64,000 nt of DNA from SHZI01 sp963698405 (GTDB lineage Bacteria > Pseudomonadota > Gammaproteobacteria > Steroidobacterales > GCA-2729495), in assembly GCA_963698405.1 (NCBI GenBank), contig CAVOQT010000002.1, positions 1 through 64,000 of the forward strand, in the 5' to 3' direction. The position numbers were made by a program, and so were the translations under genes. The notes under the pieces were generated by a model that was not told the origin of the DNA, ran no database searches, and worked only from the letters and a program-made list of their open reading frames with translations. Of this stretch, positions 7,114 through 16,120 are shown piece after piece (within the stretch, counting starts at the first letter, position 1; every line of letters begins with the position of its first letter).

Positions 7114-8632
7114 ATGGCGGAATATCTCGAGAAGATTCTGAAAGCGCAGGTCTATGACGTTGCGATCGAGACCCCGCTGGACCCGGCACCGCGACTGTCA
7201 GCCCGGCTCGGCAACCAGGTCCTGCTCAAGCGTGAGGATCTGCAGCCGGTCTTTTCCTTCAAGCTGCGCGGTGCCTACAACAAGCTCGCGCAACTGACGC
7301 CGGCCGAACGTGCCGCCGGCGTGATCTGCAGCTCGGCCGGCAACCACGGACAGGGCGTGGCGCTGGCCGGTCGTGCGCTGGGCGTACGCACCGTGATCGT
7401 GATGCCGACCACCACGCCGACCATCAAGAGCGAGGCGGTGCGTGCGCTGGGTGGTGAAGTCATCCTGCATGGCATTACTTACGACGACGCCTATGCACGG
7501 GCGCAGGAACTTGCAGCAACTGATGGACTAACTTTCGTCCACCCCTTCGACGATCCTGACGTGATCGCCGGCCAGGGCACCATCGGCATGGAGATCCTGC
7601 GCCAGCATCACGGCACGCTCGATGCGATATTCGTCCCAGTCGGCGGTGGCGGACTGATCAGCGGCATCGCGCTGTATGTGAAGGCGCTGTATCCCTCCAT
7701 CCGGATCATCGGCGTGGAGCCGGAGGAATCGCCGACCCTGCATGCGGCGCTGCAGGCCGGACATCCGGTAACGCTGGGCAGCGTGGGCATCTTCGTCGAT
7801 GGTGTGGCGGTGCGCCGCGTGGGCGATGAAACCTTCCGCATCTGCCGGGAACTCGTCGACGAGGTGGTACTGGTCAGCAACGACGAGGTCTGTGCCGCGA
7901 TCCGCGACGTGTTCGAAGACACGCGCGCAGTCATGGAACCGGCCGGTGCACTTGGCGTGGCGGGCATCAAGCGCTGGCTGGAAGCCAATCCCGCTACCGG
8001 CCGGACCTTTATCGCGGTCAACAGTGGCGCAAACGTGAATTTCGACCGGCTGCGCTACATCGCCGAACGAGCCGGCATCGGCGAGCATCGCGAGGCACTG
8101 CTGGCCGTAGAGATTCCGGAACGGGCCGGCAGCTTCCGCAACTTCTGCGAAACCATCGGCAGCCGCTACATCACCGAGTTCAACTACCGCTATGCCGACA
8201 AGGCACGCGCACGAATCTTTGTCGGCGTGGGCCTGACCGGCGGACTCGACGGAACGGGCGCAGATCATCGCGAGTCTTGAGGAACGCGGCTATCCGGTCG
8301 TCGACCTGAGCGACGACGAGCTGGCCAAGATGCACGTACGCCATATGGTCGGTGGACTCGCACCGGGCCTGCGCGACGAGCGGCTGTATCACTTCGTGTT
8401 CCCGGAACGGCCGGGCGCCCTGCTCGGCTTCCTGAAGGCGCTGGGCAACCGCTGGAACATCAGCCTGTTTCATTACACGAATCCCGGCTCTGACTTTGGT
8501 CGTGTGCTGGCCGGCATCCAGGTACCGGATGCCGAACTCGAGGACTTGCTGACGCACCTGCGCGCGACCAGCTACGAATTCAGGGAAGAAACGGCGAACC
8601 CGACCTACCGGATGTTCCTGGCTGGCGACTGA
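7114..8632 (+). pseudogene. ilvA: Threonine ammonia-lyase, biosynthetic (frameshifted)
   Basis: IlvA is a PLP enzyme that converts threonine to 2-oxobutanoate, the first step of isoleucine synthesis. The first frame has the PLP-lysine block (SFKLRGAYNK), SSAGNHGQG, the glycine-rich GGGGLISG phosphate-binding loop and the start of the regulatory ACT-like domain. It stops at 8280. The rest of the regulatory domain follows in frame +2 (ERAQIIASLEERGYP to YRMFLAGD, stop at 8630-8632). Removing one G in GGCGGACTC near 8240-8243 restores a continuous protein of about 505 residues, the normal length. The catalytic domain alone is intact even if the shift is real. Confidence 0.88.
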
Positions 8633-8653
8633 ACACGCACCGGAGCGCCCGCA

Positions 8654-9496
8654 TCACGGCTCTGATATGGCCTGCTGACTCTCTCGCACACGCCGCTTTT
8701 CCAGCCGCCGCATCCACAGGCTGCCGCCAACCACGCCCAGCGCCACGATGAGCACGAGAATAGTGGCCAGCGCGTTGACGTCGGGGCTGACCCCGAGCCG
8801 CATCTTGGAGAAGATCACCATCGGCAGGGTGCTGGAACCCGGGCCCGCAACGAACTGTGAAATCACCAGGTCATCCCAGGACAGGGTAAAGGCCAGCAAC
8901 CACCCCGAGGCGATGGCCGGCAAGATCAGCGGCAGGGTGATGCGGAAAAATACCTTGATCGGCCGGGCGCCGAGATCCATCGCTGCCTCTTCGAGTGAGT
9001 CGTCGAATCCCGCAAGCTGCGACTGCACGATCACCGTCACATAGGCCATCGCAAAAGTTATGTGCGCGATGGTGATGGTCAGCACGCCGCGCCCCTTTGG
9101 CCAGCCGATCAGCTGCTCCATGGAGATGAACAGCAGCAGCATGGAGAGACCGGTAATCACTTCGGGCATGACCAGCGGCGCCGTGGTCATGCCCGACAGC
9201 AGGGTGCGCCCCTTGAAGGGCCCGAAGCGGGCCAGCACCAGCCCGGCCAGCGTACCCAGCACCACGGCGATACTCGCCGTCATCGCGGCGATCTTGATCG
9301 ACAGCCAGGCGGCACCAAGAATCTGCTCGTTGCTGAACAGCGCGTAATACCACTTCAGGGTCGGCGAATTTTGCGCATCCCAGACCGTAACGAGCCTGGA
9401 ATTGTTGAAGGAAAAAACCACCATCGAGAGGATCGGCACATAGAGAAACGCAAAGCCGATAAGCAGCGCCGAGGTCGACATGATGCGACTGCGCAT
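8654..9496 (-). CDS. potI: Putrescine/polyamine ABC transporter permease (PotI/PotC type)
   Basis: This 280-residue inner-membrane permease has about six membrane segments and the EAA loop (EEAAMDLGARPIKVFFRITLP, about 175-195) that couples to the ATPase. It is the last gene of the potFGHI operon. Its ATG at 9496 overlaps the potH stop, implying translational coupling. By position and pairing with PotH it is the second half of the transport channel. The operon order and the PotF-like binding protein favour putrescine over spermidine, but the permease sequence alone does not settle this. Confidence 0.92.
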   Translation of the reverse strand: MRSRIMSTSALLIGFAFLYVPILSMVVFSFNNSRLVTVWDAQNSPTLKWYYALFSNEQILGAAWLSIKIAAMTASIAVVLGTLAGLVLARFGPFKGRTLLSGMTTAPLVMPEVITGLSMLLLFISMEQLIGWPKGRGVLTITIAHITFAMAYVTVIVQSQLAGFDDSLEEAAMDLGARPIKVFFRITLPLILPAIASGWLLAFTLSWDDLVISQFVAGPGSSTLPMVIFSKMRLGVSPDVNALATILVLIVALGVVGGSLWMRRLEKRRVRESQQAISEP

Positions 9497-10500
9497 CAGC
9501 GTCGCGCCTCCATCTCGCGGGTCTGGATGCGCTGGAACAGCATGATCGGCACCATCAGCAGGATCAGCATGAAGATCGCCACCGCACTTGCCACCGGCCA
9601 GTCGCGATTGGCAAAGAACTCATCCGCCAGCACGCGGCCGATCATCAACTGGTCAGCACGACCGAGCAGCGTGGGGATGACGTACTCGCCAACTGCCGGA
9701 ATGAACACCAGCAACACGCCCGCGACGATGCCAGGCAGCGACAGCGGCAAGGTCACGCGCAGAAAGATGGTGAACGGCCGGGCGCCAAGATTTGCTGCAG
9801 CCTCGACGAGCGTCTGATCATGCTTTTCGAGGTTGGCATAGAGCGGCAGGATCATGAACGGCAGATAGGAATAGACGATACCGATATACACCGCAAAATC
9901 AGTCTGCATCATGGTGATGGGCGTATCGATCACACCGAGCGCCAGCAGCACGTTATTGATCACGCCGTTGCTTTTCAGGAGCCCGATCCAGGCATAGACA
10001 CGCAGCAGGAAGGAGGTCCAGAACGGCAGGATCACCAGCAGCAGAAAAACGCTGCGCCAGGTTGGCGTGGAACGCGCGATTGCATAAGCCATCGGGTAGC
10101 CGATCAGCAGACACAGAATCGCTGATATGGCGGCCACCCTGACCGAGTACAGGTAGGAAGTGAAATACAGGTCATCGGTCAGCAGAAACGCGTAATTGCC
10201 GAGATTGAGCCTGATCGCGACGATCTGGTTCCCCGCCCATTCCAGCAGCGGGGCATACGGCGGCATGGCCATCCGCGCTTCGGAGAACGAGATCTTGAAG
10301 ACGATCAGGAACGGCACGAGAAAGAACAGCAACAGCCACAGATATGGCATGGCGATGACGAACTTCTTGCCGGTCCAGTGCGTCAGCACGTATTCCGACC
10401 AGCGCGGCGGCGCGAGCCAGAACAACAGCGCCCACAGCGGCCCGACACGCCCGCTCGACAGTCGGGCACTCAGCGCAGGGTAGTGTCGCTCGCTGCTCAT
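9496..10500 (-). CDS. potH: Putrescine/polyamine ABC transporter permease (PotH/PotB type)
   Basis: This 334-residue permease has a long cytoplasmic N-terminus, about six membrane segments and an EAA motif (EAAANLGARPFTIFLRVTLP). It forms the channel with PotI. Its ATG overlaps the potG stop in an ATGA arrangement (10497-10500), so translation is probably coupled. The segment SDEFFANRDWP-like near the C-terminus (ADEFFANRDWPVASA) is typical of polyamine permeases of this class. Confidence 0.92.
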   Translation of the reverse strand: MSSERHYPALSARLSSGRVGPLWALLFWLAPPRWSEYVLTHWTGKKFVIAMPYLWLLLFFLVPFLIVFKISFSEARMAMPPYAPLLEWAGNQIVAIRLNLGNYAFLLTDDLYFTSYLYSVRVAAISAILCLLIGYPMAYAIARSTPTWRSVFLLLVILPFWTSFLLRVYAWIGLLKSNGVINNVLLALGVIDTPITMMQTDFAVYIGIVYSYLPFMILPLYANLEKHDQTLVEAAANLGARPFTIFLRVTLPLSLPGIVAGVLLVFIPAVGEYVIPTLLGRADQLMIGRVLADEFFANRDWPVASAVAIFMLILLMVPIMLFQRIQTREMEARR

Positions 10501-11585
10501 TGCGTCAGGACGATGGCGCTCGACGGATGCCAGGACAGATAAACCGCCTCATCCCAGCTGATCCGGTCCTCTGACTGGCGCACGATGTTCGGCCGCGTCA
10601 CACGCATCATCCGCCCGCTGTCGATCTGCACCAGATACATGGACATGTCCCCCATGTAGGCAATCTCGCGGACGATGCCGTGTACGACATTGTCTTCCGC
10701 AGGCGGCTGTTCCCGCTCGATATTGATCTTCTCCGGACGGATCGCCGTCCATACCGTCGCACCGGGTGCGGCGCTGATACCGTGATCGACATAGACGTGC
10801 GCACCAAGTTCGTCCGACCGGATACGGACATGGTCTGGCTCGTCCTCGATCAGTCGCCCCTCGAACATATTGACCGAACCGATGAAGTCCGCGACGAAAC
10901 GCGAGGACGGGAATTCATAGATATCGGGTGGCGTACCGACCTGGACGATCTCGCCGCGATTCATCACGCCGATTCTGGTCGCCAGCGTCATGGCTTCTTC
11001 CTGGTCATGCGTGACCACGATGAAGGTGACGCCCAGGCTCTCCTGGATGCCGAGCAACTCGAACTGCGTCTGCTCGCGCAGCTTCTTGTCGAGCGCACCG
11101 AGCGGCTCGTCGAGCAGCAGCAGCTTCGGTCGCTTCACCAGCGACCGTGCCAGCGCGATGCGCTGCCGCTGCCCACCGGACAGCTGATGCGGCTTGCGCT
11201 GCGCGTAGGGTGTCATCTTGACGATATCGAGTATGGCTCCGACCCGCTCACTGATTTCGGCCCGCTTGAGCCCCTCCTGTTCCAGACCGAAGGCGACATT
11301 CTTCCAGGCCGTCATGTGCGGAAACAGCGCGTAGGACTGGAACATCATGTTGGCTGGACGTTCGTAGGCCGGAATGCCCGCCATGTCCTGGCCATCGATG
11401 AATATCGAGCCGGAAGTCGGCGCATCGAAACCGGCCAGCATGCGCAGCAGGGTGGTCTTGCCACAGCCGGATCCACCGAGCAGGCAGAAGATCTCGCCCT
11501 GATTGATGCTCAGCGTGACATTGCTTACCGCAACGAAATCACCAAACTTCTTGGTCACCCCGTCAAGGCGCACATACTCGTGCAT
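10497..11585 (-). CDS. potG: Putrescine/polyamine ABC transporter ATPase
   Basis: This 362-residue ATPase has Walker A GGSGCGKTT (about 37-45), the signature LSGGQRQRIALAR, Walker B LLLLDEPLGALD, and a C-terminal TOBE-like substrate or regulatory domain from about residue 240. It powers uptake through PotH/PotI. The gene starts five bases left of the potF stop and overlaps potH by four bases, so potF, potG, potH and potI form one operon read leftward. Confidence 0.94.
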   Translation of the reverse strand: MHEYVRLDGVTKKFGDFVAVSNVTLSINQGEIFCLLGGSGCGKTTLLRMLAGFDAPTSGSIFIDGQDMAGIPAYERPANMMFQSYALFPHMTAWKNVAFGLEQEGLKRAEISERVGAILDIVKMTPYAQRKPHQLSGGQRQRIALARSLVKRPKLLLLDEPLGALDKKLREQTQFELLGIQESLGVTFIVVTHDQEEAMTLATRIGVMNRGEIVQVGTPPDIYEFPSSRFVADFIGSVNMFEGRLIEDEPDHVRIRSDELGAHVYVDHGISAAPGATVWTAIRPEKINIEREQPPAEDNVVHGIVREIAYMGDMSMYLVQIDSGRMMRVTRPNIVRQSEDRISWDEAVYLSWHPSSAIVLTQ

Positions 11586-11589
11586 GACT

Positions 11590-12747
11590 TCAGCGGCCGG
11601 TCTTGAAGCGCGTCCATGAACGGTTCAGGAGACGGGTAAATCCGGGCGTCTCGGCCAGATCCGGCACCAGTCTGGTCTTGACCTCGGCAGAGGGATAGAT
11701 GCTGGGGTCGTTGCGCACCGCCTCATCCACCAGCGCGTACGAGGCCGCATTGCTGTTCGCATAATTGACGTAGCTCGAATTCCGGGCCGCAATCTCTGGC
11801 CGCAGCAGGAAATCGATGAACAAGTGCGCGTTCAGCGGATGCTTGGCATCCTTCGGAATCGCAAGCATGTCGAAGAACATGATCGCACCCTCCTTCGGCA
11901 GACCGTAGCGGATGGTGTTGCCCTTGCCTGCCTCGTCAGCGCGATCGCGGGCCTGCAGCACATCGCCGACCCAGCCAAGCGCCAGGCAGATCTCGCCATT
12001 GGCAAGGTCGTCGATGTATTTCGATGAATTGACGTACCGGATCGAGGGCCGGATCTTCACCAGCACATCTTCAGCAGCCTGCAGATCTGCCGGATCCTCG
12101 CTGTTCGGCTCCTTGCCGAGGTAGATCAGTACGGTACCGACCACCTCGGAGGGCGCATCCAGAACGGCGACGCCACAATCAGCAAACTTTGCCACCACGG
12201 CCGGATCGTAGAACATCCGCCAGCTGTCCACCGGGGCATCCGGCATGCGCTGCCTGATCATCTCCACGTTGTAGCCCACGCCCGAGGTGCCCCACAGGTA
12301 GTTGACCGAGTACTTGTTGCCCGGATCGTGCAAGGCCACGCGACGCGTGATATCCGGGTCGAGGTTCTTCAGGTTCGACAGCAGCGAGGCATCCAGCGGC
12401 TGGAACACACCGGCGGTGATCTGTCGCTCCAGAAACGAAGCCGACGGCACCACGATGTCGTAACCGGTATTACCGGCCAGCAGCTTGGTTTCGACCACTT
12501 CATTGGAGTCGAACACATCGTAATTGACGTGGATGCCGTACTCCGCCTCGAATTCCTTGATGGCCGAATCGTCAATGTAGTCCGACCAGTTGTAGACGTT
12601 GAGAACTTTCTCCGCATCGGTCTGTGCAACTGTTGCGTCAGGTGGCGGTGGAGCGATACTCCCGGTATCCGGCGGCGGACCACCACAGGCACCGAGCAGC
12701 AAGGCGATGGCAAACGCCATGCCGGTCTGGCGTGAAATGCTGTTCAT
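11590..12747 (-). CDS. potF: Putrescine-binding lipoprotein of ABC transporter
   Basis: From ATG 12747 the protein (385 residues) has a lipoprotein signal with lipobox LLGAC at about residues 16-20, so it is probably anchored to the outer leaflet of the inner membrane. The mature part is a PotD/PotF-type solute-binding protein: it starts LNVYNWSDYIDDSAI and includes YDIVVPSASFLERQ and LWGTSGVGYN. It captures polyamine for PotGHI. It heads the operon, with 178 bases between it and the divergent porin gene. An upstream in-frame start at 12813 would place charged residues before the signal peptide and is unlikely. Confidence 0.93.
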   Translation of the reverse strand: MNSISRQTGMAFAIALLLGACGGPPPDTGSIAPPPPDATVAQTDAEKVLNVYNWSDYIDDSAIKEFEAEYGIHVNYDVFDSNEVVETKLLAGNTGYDIVVPSASFLERQITAGVFQPLDASLLSNLKNLDPDITRRVALHDPGNKYSVNYLWGTSGVGYNVEMIRQRMPDAPVDSWRMFYDPAVVAKFADCGVAVLDAPSEVVGTVLIYLGKEPNSEDPADLQAAEDVLVKIRPSIRYVNSSKYIDDLANGEICLALGWVGDVLQARDRADEAGKGNTIRYGLPKEGAIMFFDMLAIPKDAKHPLNAHLFIDFLLRPEIAARNSSYVNYANSNAASYALVDEAVRNDPSIYPSAEVKTRLVPDLAETPGFTRLLNRSWTRFKTGR

Positions 12748-12925
12748 ATCTGACCCCCTGATGCGAGTTGCGAAACGGTATGGACGCCGGTCTTTATAGC
12801 GCAGGCTTGGCACCGGGGAAAGGCGGCTCGCGATCGCCCGCAGTGCACAGCAATCTGTTGCCGCTTTTGACGGCCAAACGTGCTAGATTTTGCAGCGCTT
12901 CAATTTCAGCTACAGGGGTACATTC

Positions 12926-13684
12926 ATGCGCAATTTTGCGGTCTTTTCAGCACTGGCCCTCATTGGCCTGACGACCGTCGCCCATGCCGAGATCACCGGC
13001 ACGGCCGCACTGACCACTGACTACGATTTTCGCGGTGTTTCACTGAGCGATGAAGATCCGGCCATCCAGGGCAGCATCGACTACGCCCACGACAATGGCT
13101 TCTATGCCAGCCTCTGGGGCAGCAACATCGATTATGGCTCTGATTACGATGGCACCATCGAACTCGACCTCAGCGCCGGCCTGTCAGGCGAAACGGAGAT
13201 TGGCATCGGCTGGGACGTGGGGATGGTCTATTACATGTACCCGGACAGCGACTCCTCTCCCGCCAAGTCGGAAATCGAGGACTACGGCGAAGCCTACCTC
13301 GGCGGCAGCTACAAGATGTTCGATGCCAAGGCCTGGTATACGGACGATTATGGCGATACCGGTGACGATGCCTGGTACACCGAACTCAATGCCAGCTTCG
13401 AACTGCCGGCCGGCCTGACGCTGGACCTGCATGTGGGTCAGAGCTTCGGCGACTACTGGGATCAGATCGCTGCCGATACGGAGGCCGATCTGGAAACGAC
13501 CGGTATCGACGGCGACTATACCGACTGGTCGATCGGTCTGGGCTACACCGTCAGCAACTTCGACCTGAGCCTGCGCTATGTCGATACCGACACGGACTCA
13601 GAGCTTGAGATCAACAGCGGCGCCTTTGCCAATGACAGCCGGGTAGTGTTTACAGTATCGACCAGCTTCCCCTGGACGAACTGA
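12926..13684 (+). CDS. TorF-family putative outer-membrane porin
   Basis: The 252-residue protein has a signal peptide ending VAHA and a mature start EITGTAALTTDYDFRGVSLSD, which is the hallmark of the TorF/TIGR02001 family. The rest is alternating aromatic and hydrophobic strands rich in Gly, Asp and Tyr, ending in a C-terminal aromatic-containing strand, as in a small beta-barrel. Members are presumed porins with unknown substrate. I use ATG 12926, which has AGGGG upstream. It is divergent from potF and might admit polyamines, but only position suggests that. Confidence 0.85.
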   Translation: MRNFAVFSALALIGLTTVAHAEITGTAALTTDYDFRGVSLSDEDPAIQGSIDYAHDNGFYASLWGSNIDYGSDYDGTIELDLSAGLSGETEIGIGWDVGMVYYMYPDSDSSPAKSEIEDYGEAYLGGSYKMFDAKAWYTDDYGDTGDDAWYTELNASFELPAGLTLDLHVGQSFGDYWDQIAADTEADLETTGIDGDYTDWSIGLGYTVSNFDLSLRYVDTDTDSELEINSGAFANDSRVVFTVSTSFPWTN

Positions 13685-13722
13685 GCCGGAGGTCAGTCTG
13701 ATAAACGGAACCGGGGCGTGCC

Positions 13723-14016
13723 TCAGCCGGCCGCCCCGAATTCCTTTTTGCAACTGGTACAGGCCGGCGCTGTCATCAGCGGTTTGTACAGCGAACCATC
13801 CAGTGCAGCGGACCAGAACCAGCGGTTGCCGCAATCCGGGCAACGGATAAACAGGCAGCCGAAGGCATAACCGAGCACGGCGAGGATGGTCCCCACCGTC
13901 CAGGACATCCCAACTGACTCGAACAGCGGCACAAAACTCCCGACCAGCAACAGAAGCATGGCCAGCGCCAGCTTCCAGAACTGCCCCGTACGCGTCACGA
14001 CTGAATTCGGAAACAT
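13723..14016 (-). CDS. Small two-helix membrane protein with zinc-ribbon cysteines
   Basis: This 97-residue protein has two hydrophobic segments (about residues 14-32 and 38-56) followed by a soluble tail with CPDCG and CTSC pairs, about 28 residues apart, which would form a zinc ribbon. The ATG at 14016 has a good GCAGGGAAG site upstream. I do not know a named family. The function is unknown; a membrane-tethered zinc-ribbon adaptor is the structural impression. Confidence 0.65.
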   Translation of the reverse strand: MFPNSVVTRTGQFWKLALAMLLLLVGSFVPLFESVGMSWTVGTILAVLGYAFGCLFIRCPDCGNRWFWSAALDGSLYKPLMTAPACTSCKKEFGAAG

Positions 14017-14032
14017 AACTTCCCTGCTCCGG

Positions 14033-14278
14033 CTATTTGCCGGTCTGAATCAGACTGCGCTTCAACACGACCGGCATACGCTTGATGGCGGCTTCCCGTC
14101 GCAGTGCTGCACTTCGATCATCCGCCGGCTCGCAATGCACCAGTTCTACGGGGCGACGCGAGCGGGTATAGGCACTGCCCTTGCCGGCATTGTGCTGCCC
14201 GATACGCGCATCGAGGTCCCTGGCAATTCCGGTGTACAGACTCTGGTCTGCACAACGCACAATATAAACGTGCCACAT
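14033..14278 (-). CDS. GIY-YIG nuclease superfamily protein
   Basis: From ATG 14278 this 81-residue protein begins MWHVYIVRCADQSLYTGIA, where the VYIV and YTG elements are the GIY-YIG equivalents. It goes on with the conserved ARIGQHNAGKGSAYTRSRRPVELVHCE. This is the single-domain UvrC-N/YhbQ-like class, small nucleases of mostly unknown physiological role in DNA repair. The gene is of normal length for the class. Confidence 0.9.
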   Translation of the reverse strand: MWHVYIVRCADQSLYTGIARDLDARIGQHNAGKGSAYTRSRRPVELVHCEPADDRSAALRREAAIKRMPVVLKRSLIQTGK

Positions 14279-14347
14279 CGCGCCTGCCGACGTCCCTGTC
14301 ACAAATCAGCTTGAAAAGCCTGGCGAGCTTAGCGGAAGTCGTCACGC

Positions 14348-15019
14348 TCAGGCAAAGTGAGCCGCGCGGATTCGCGACACCTTCGCGGCCTGCGGCAGAC
14401 GGTAGAAGCTGCGCAATTCACGTACCAGTTCGGGCGTCAGCCGATCAGCAGGGTAGCGCAATTCCAGGCCAGCGCAGTAGCGGCAGGCCAGGTGGCTGGC
14501 ATCGTGATAGCGATCACGCTCTTCATCGTCCAGCCCAGGCAGCGCACAGGTATCGATAAACAGTCTCTGCAGCAGCGGACCACCCAGATCGGCACCCGGC
14601 TGCTGTTCAAGCAGCAAGCGCGTGGTCACATACTTGTCGACCTCCGCCTGCATCTCGAGCTCAAGCAGACTGACGGGCTGGTCGAGCGCTGCATTCCACA
14701 CCAGGTAGCTGAAATGACTGACGCCCTCCAGCAAGGTCCAGAAATCGCCGAGGTTTGAGCCGCACAACTGTTGACGGGGATCCGCTGCAGCGAGCCGCGT
14801 GAGTACCGCAGCATCCAGGTACAGGGCAACATCGATACCGTCATCACCCTGCATGATGATGAGTTTTTCATCGATGTCACGGCCGGGGGCGCCGGCGGTG
14901 AGACTATTGAGTAAACCGGCATCGGTGACCAGAAAATCGCTCACATCGTGAGCCAACTCGACAGCATAAAAGCGGCCGAGTTGTTCCTGCATATCCCGCA
15001 GCAACGGGGCCATGGCCAT
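14348..15019 (-). CDS. Conserved hypothetical protein, second gene of a coupled pair
   Basis: From ATG 15019 the protein has 223 residues and no membrane segments; it looks cytoplasmic and alpha-helical. Landmarks are NLGDFWTLLEGVSHFSYLVW and a later LACRYCAGLELRYP. I do not recognise the family. Its ATG overlaps the TGA of the upstream gene by one base (TGATG at 15017-15021), so the two are translationally coupled and the products probably work together. A longer frame upstream to 15337 is an out-of-frame reading of the neighbour. Confidence 0.7.
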   Translation of the reverse strand: MAMAPLLRDMQEQLGRFYAVELAHDVSDFLVTDAGLLNSLTAGAPGRDIDEKLIIMQGDDGIDVALYLDAAVLTRLAAADPRQQLCGSNLGDFWTLLEGVSHFSYLVWNAALDQPVSLLELEMQAEVDKYVTTRLLLEQQPGADLGGPLLQRLFIDTCALPGLDDEERDRYHDASHLACRYCAGLELRYPADRLTPELVRELRSFYRLPQAAKVSRIRAAHFA

Positions 15020-15651
15020 CAGTGCTCGCGTGCGCTGCCCGATTGCTGGCTCGGCTCGATACCGAGCAAGCGGAGCAGGCGTGCGGCACGCTGGCTGCCG
15101 GTCGTCAGCCAGAGTTCGTAGAGCCGCAGAATATCCTTGTCCCGGCTTGCACCCGCCACATGGCGAACCTCGGTCAGCACATCGACCAGATCGGTAAACC
15201 GGGCCGAGAGTTCGGCATATACGGGAGCGATCGCCCGCCCGCGTGTGCTGGATGGCAGGGACACCGCCAGACAATGGTAGGCGCCACCGCCCATGCGTAC
15301 GTAGTAATTGATCCCGACGGGTGAGCGGTCCAGACAACCAGCCATGAACCCGGCCACAAACAGCGCAACATCGCCAAGCCGGCGCAGGGCCATGTTGCGC
15401 TCGTCGCTCGACGGCGCCTCGGCGGCATCAGCCAGCATGAGCGCAAGCGGCTGCAAACGCGGGCCGGGAGGCATCTGGTCGAAAAGCGCTTCGGAGCGGG
15501 CAAAGGCGGTGAGCAGATTGACGACGTAATGCGCAGTATGGTCGTCCACTGCGACCTTGTTCGAAGCCATCGCCGCATCCACGGAGTCGCGAAAAAACTC
15601 CTGCAGACTCGGTACCGGAATCAGTTCCGGCGCTGGATTCACCGCTGACAT
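15019..15651 (-). CDS. Conserved hypothetical protein, first gene of a coupled pair
   Basis: This 210-residue, mainly helical, soluble protein has landmarks MGGGAYHCLAVSLPS and FTDLVDVLTEVRHVA. I do not recognise the family. It shares its 3' end with the start of the 14348-15019 gene, so they form a two-gene unit. There is no signal peptide and no catalytic motif I can point to. Confidence 0.7.
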   Translation of the reverse strand: MSAVNPAPELIPVPSLQEFFRDSVDAAMASNKVAVDDHTAHYVVNLLTAFARSEALFDQMPPGPRLQPLALMLADAAEAPSSDERNMALRRLGDVALFVAGFMAGCLDRSPVGINYYVRMGGGAYHCLAVSLPSSTRGRAIAPVYAELSARFTDLVDVLTEVRHVAGASRDKDILRLYELWLTTGSQRAARLLRLLGIEPSQQSGSAREH

Positions 15652-15796
15652 GCGCTGGTTATACCGCCAGACTCAAACTGGCAGCGTGATCACCATCACG
15701 AGAATCGGAACCGGGAACCCGGTATCAGCAGGTCAGTGCACCTCCGGCACCGCATCCGCTGATAACATGTGATCGTCCCGATCAAGTGAAACCACC

Positions 15797-16039
15797 GTGA
15801 CCGAATCTTTACCCGACCGCCTGAGCACCAACCCCCAAAGCCCCTTCTATGACGAGGCGCTGCTCGCCCGGGGCATCGGCATCCTCTTCAACGGCAAGGA
15901 GCGGCACGACGTGGAAGAGTACTGCGTCAGCGAGGGCTGGATCCGGGTGGCCATGGGCAAGGCACTGGACCGGCGCGGTTTACCGCTGATGCATAAGCGC
16001 ATCGGCACGGTGGAGCCCTTTTTGAAGGCCCCGAGCTGA
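15797..16039 (+). CDS. DUF3297 family protein
   Basis: This 80-residue protein starts with GTG (15797). Its sequence (LPDRLSTNPQSPFYDE, GIGILFNGKERHDVEEYC, WIRVAMGKALDRRG) fits DUF3297, a small uncharacterised family found widely in proteobacteria. It is soluble and of normal length. A REP palindrome lies 25 bases after its stop. Confidence 0.88.
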   Translation: MTESLPDRLSTNPQSPFYDEALLARGIGILFNGKERHDVEEYCVSEGWIRVAMGKALDRRGLPLMHKRIGTVEPFLKAPS

Positions 16040-16064
16040 GGCTTGGGATCGCGGCTTCAGCTGC

Positions 16065-16120
16065 AGGAGCGGCTTCAGCCGCGATTCCACCGATCAAGAA
16101 TCGCGGCTGAAGCCGCTCCT
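16065..16120. repeat. REP-type palindrome, 23-bp perfect arms
   Basis: AGGAGCGGCTTCAGCCGCGATTC at 16065-16087 pairs perfectly with 16098-16120 around a 10-base loop. The same unit recurs at 35661-35716 with the arms in the opposite order. The GCGGCTGAAGCCGCTCC core is typical of intergenic REP doublets in pseudomonads and relatives. Here it overlaps the 3' end of the sheath gene, whose stop codon (16094-16096) is in the loop. Confidence 0.93.

Noticed and set aside
10680..11606. Long plus-strand frame opposite potG
   Set aside because: The ATPase on the minus strand has all ABC motifs; the opposite frame has none and its composition is that of an antisense shadow.
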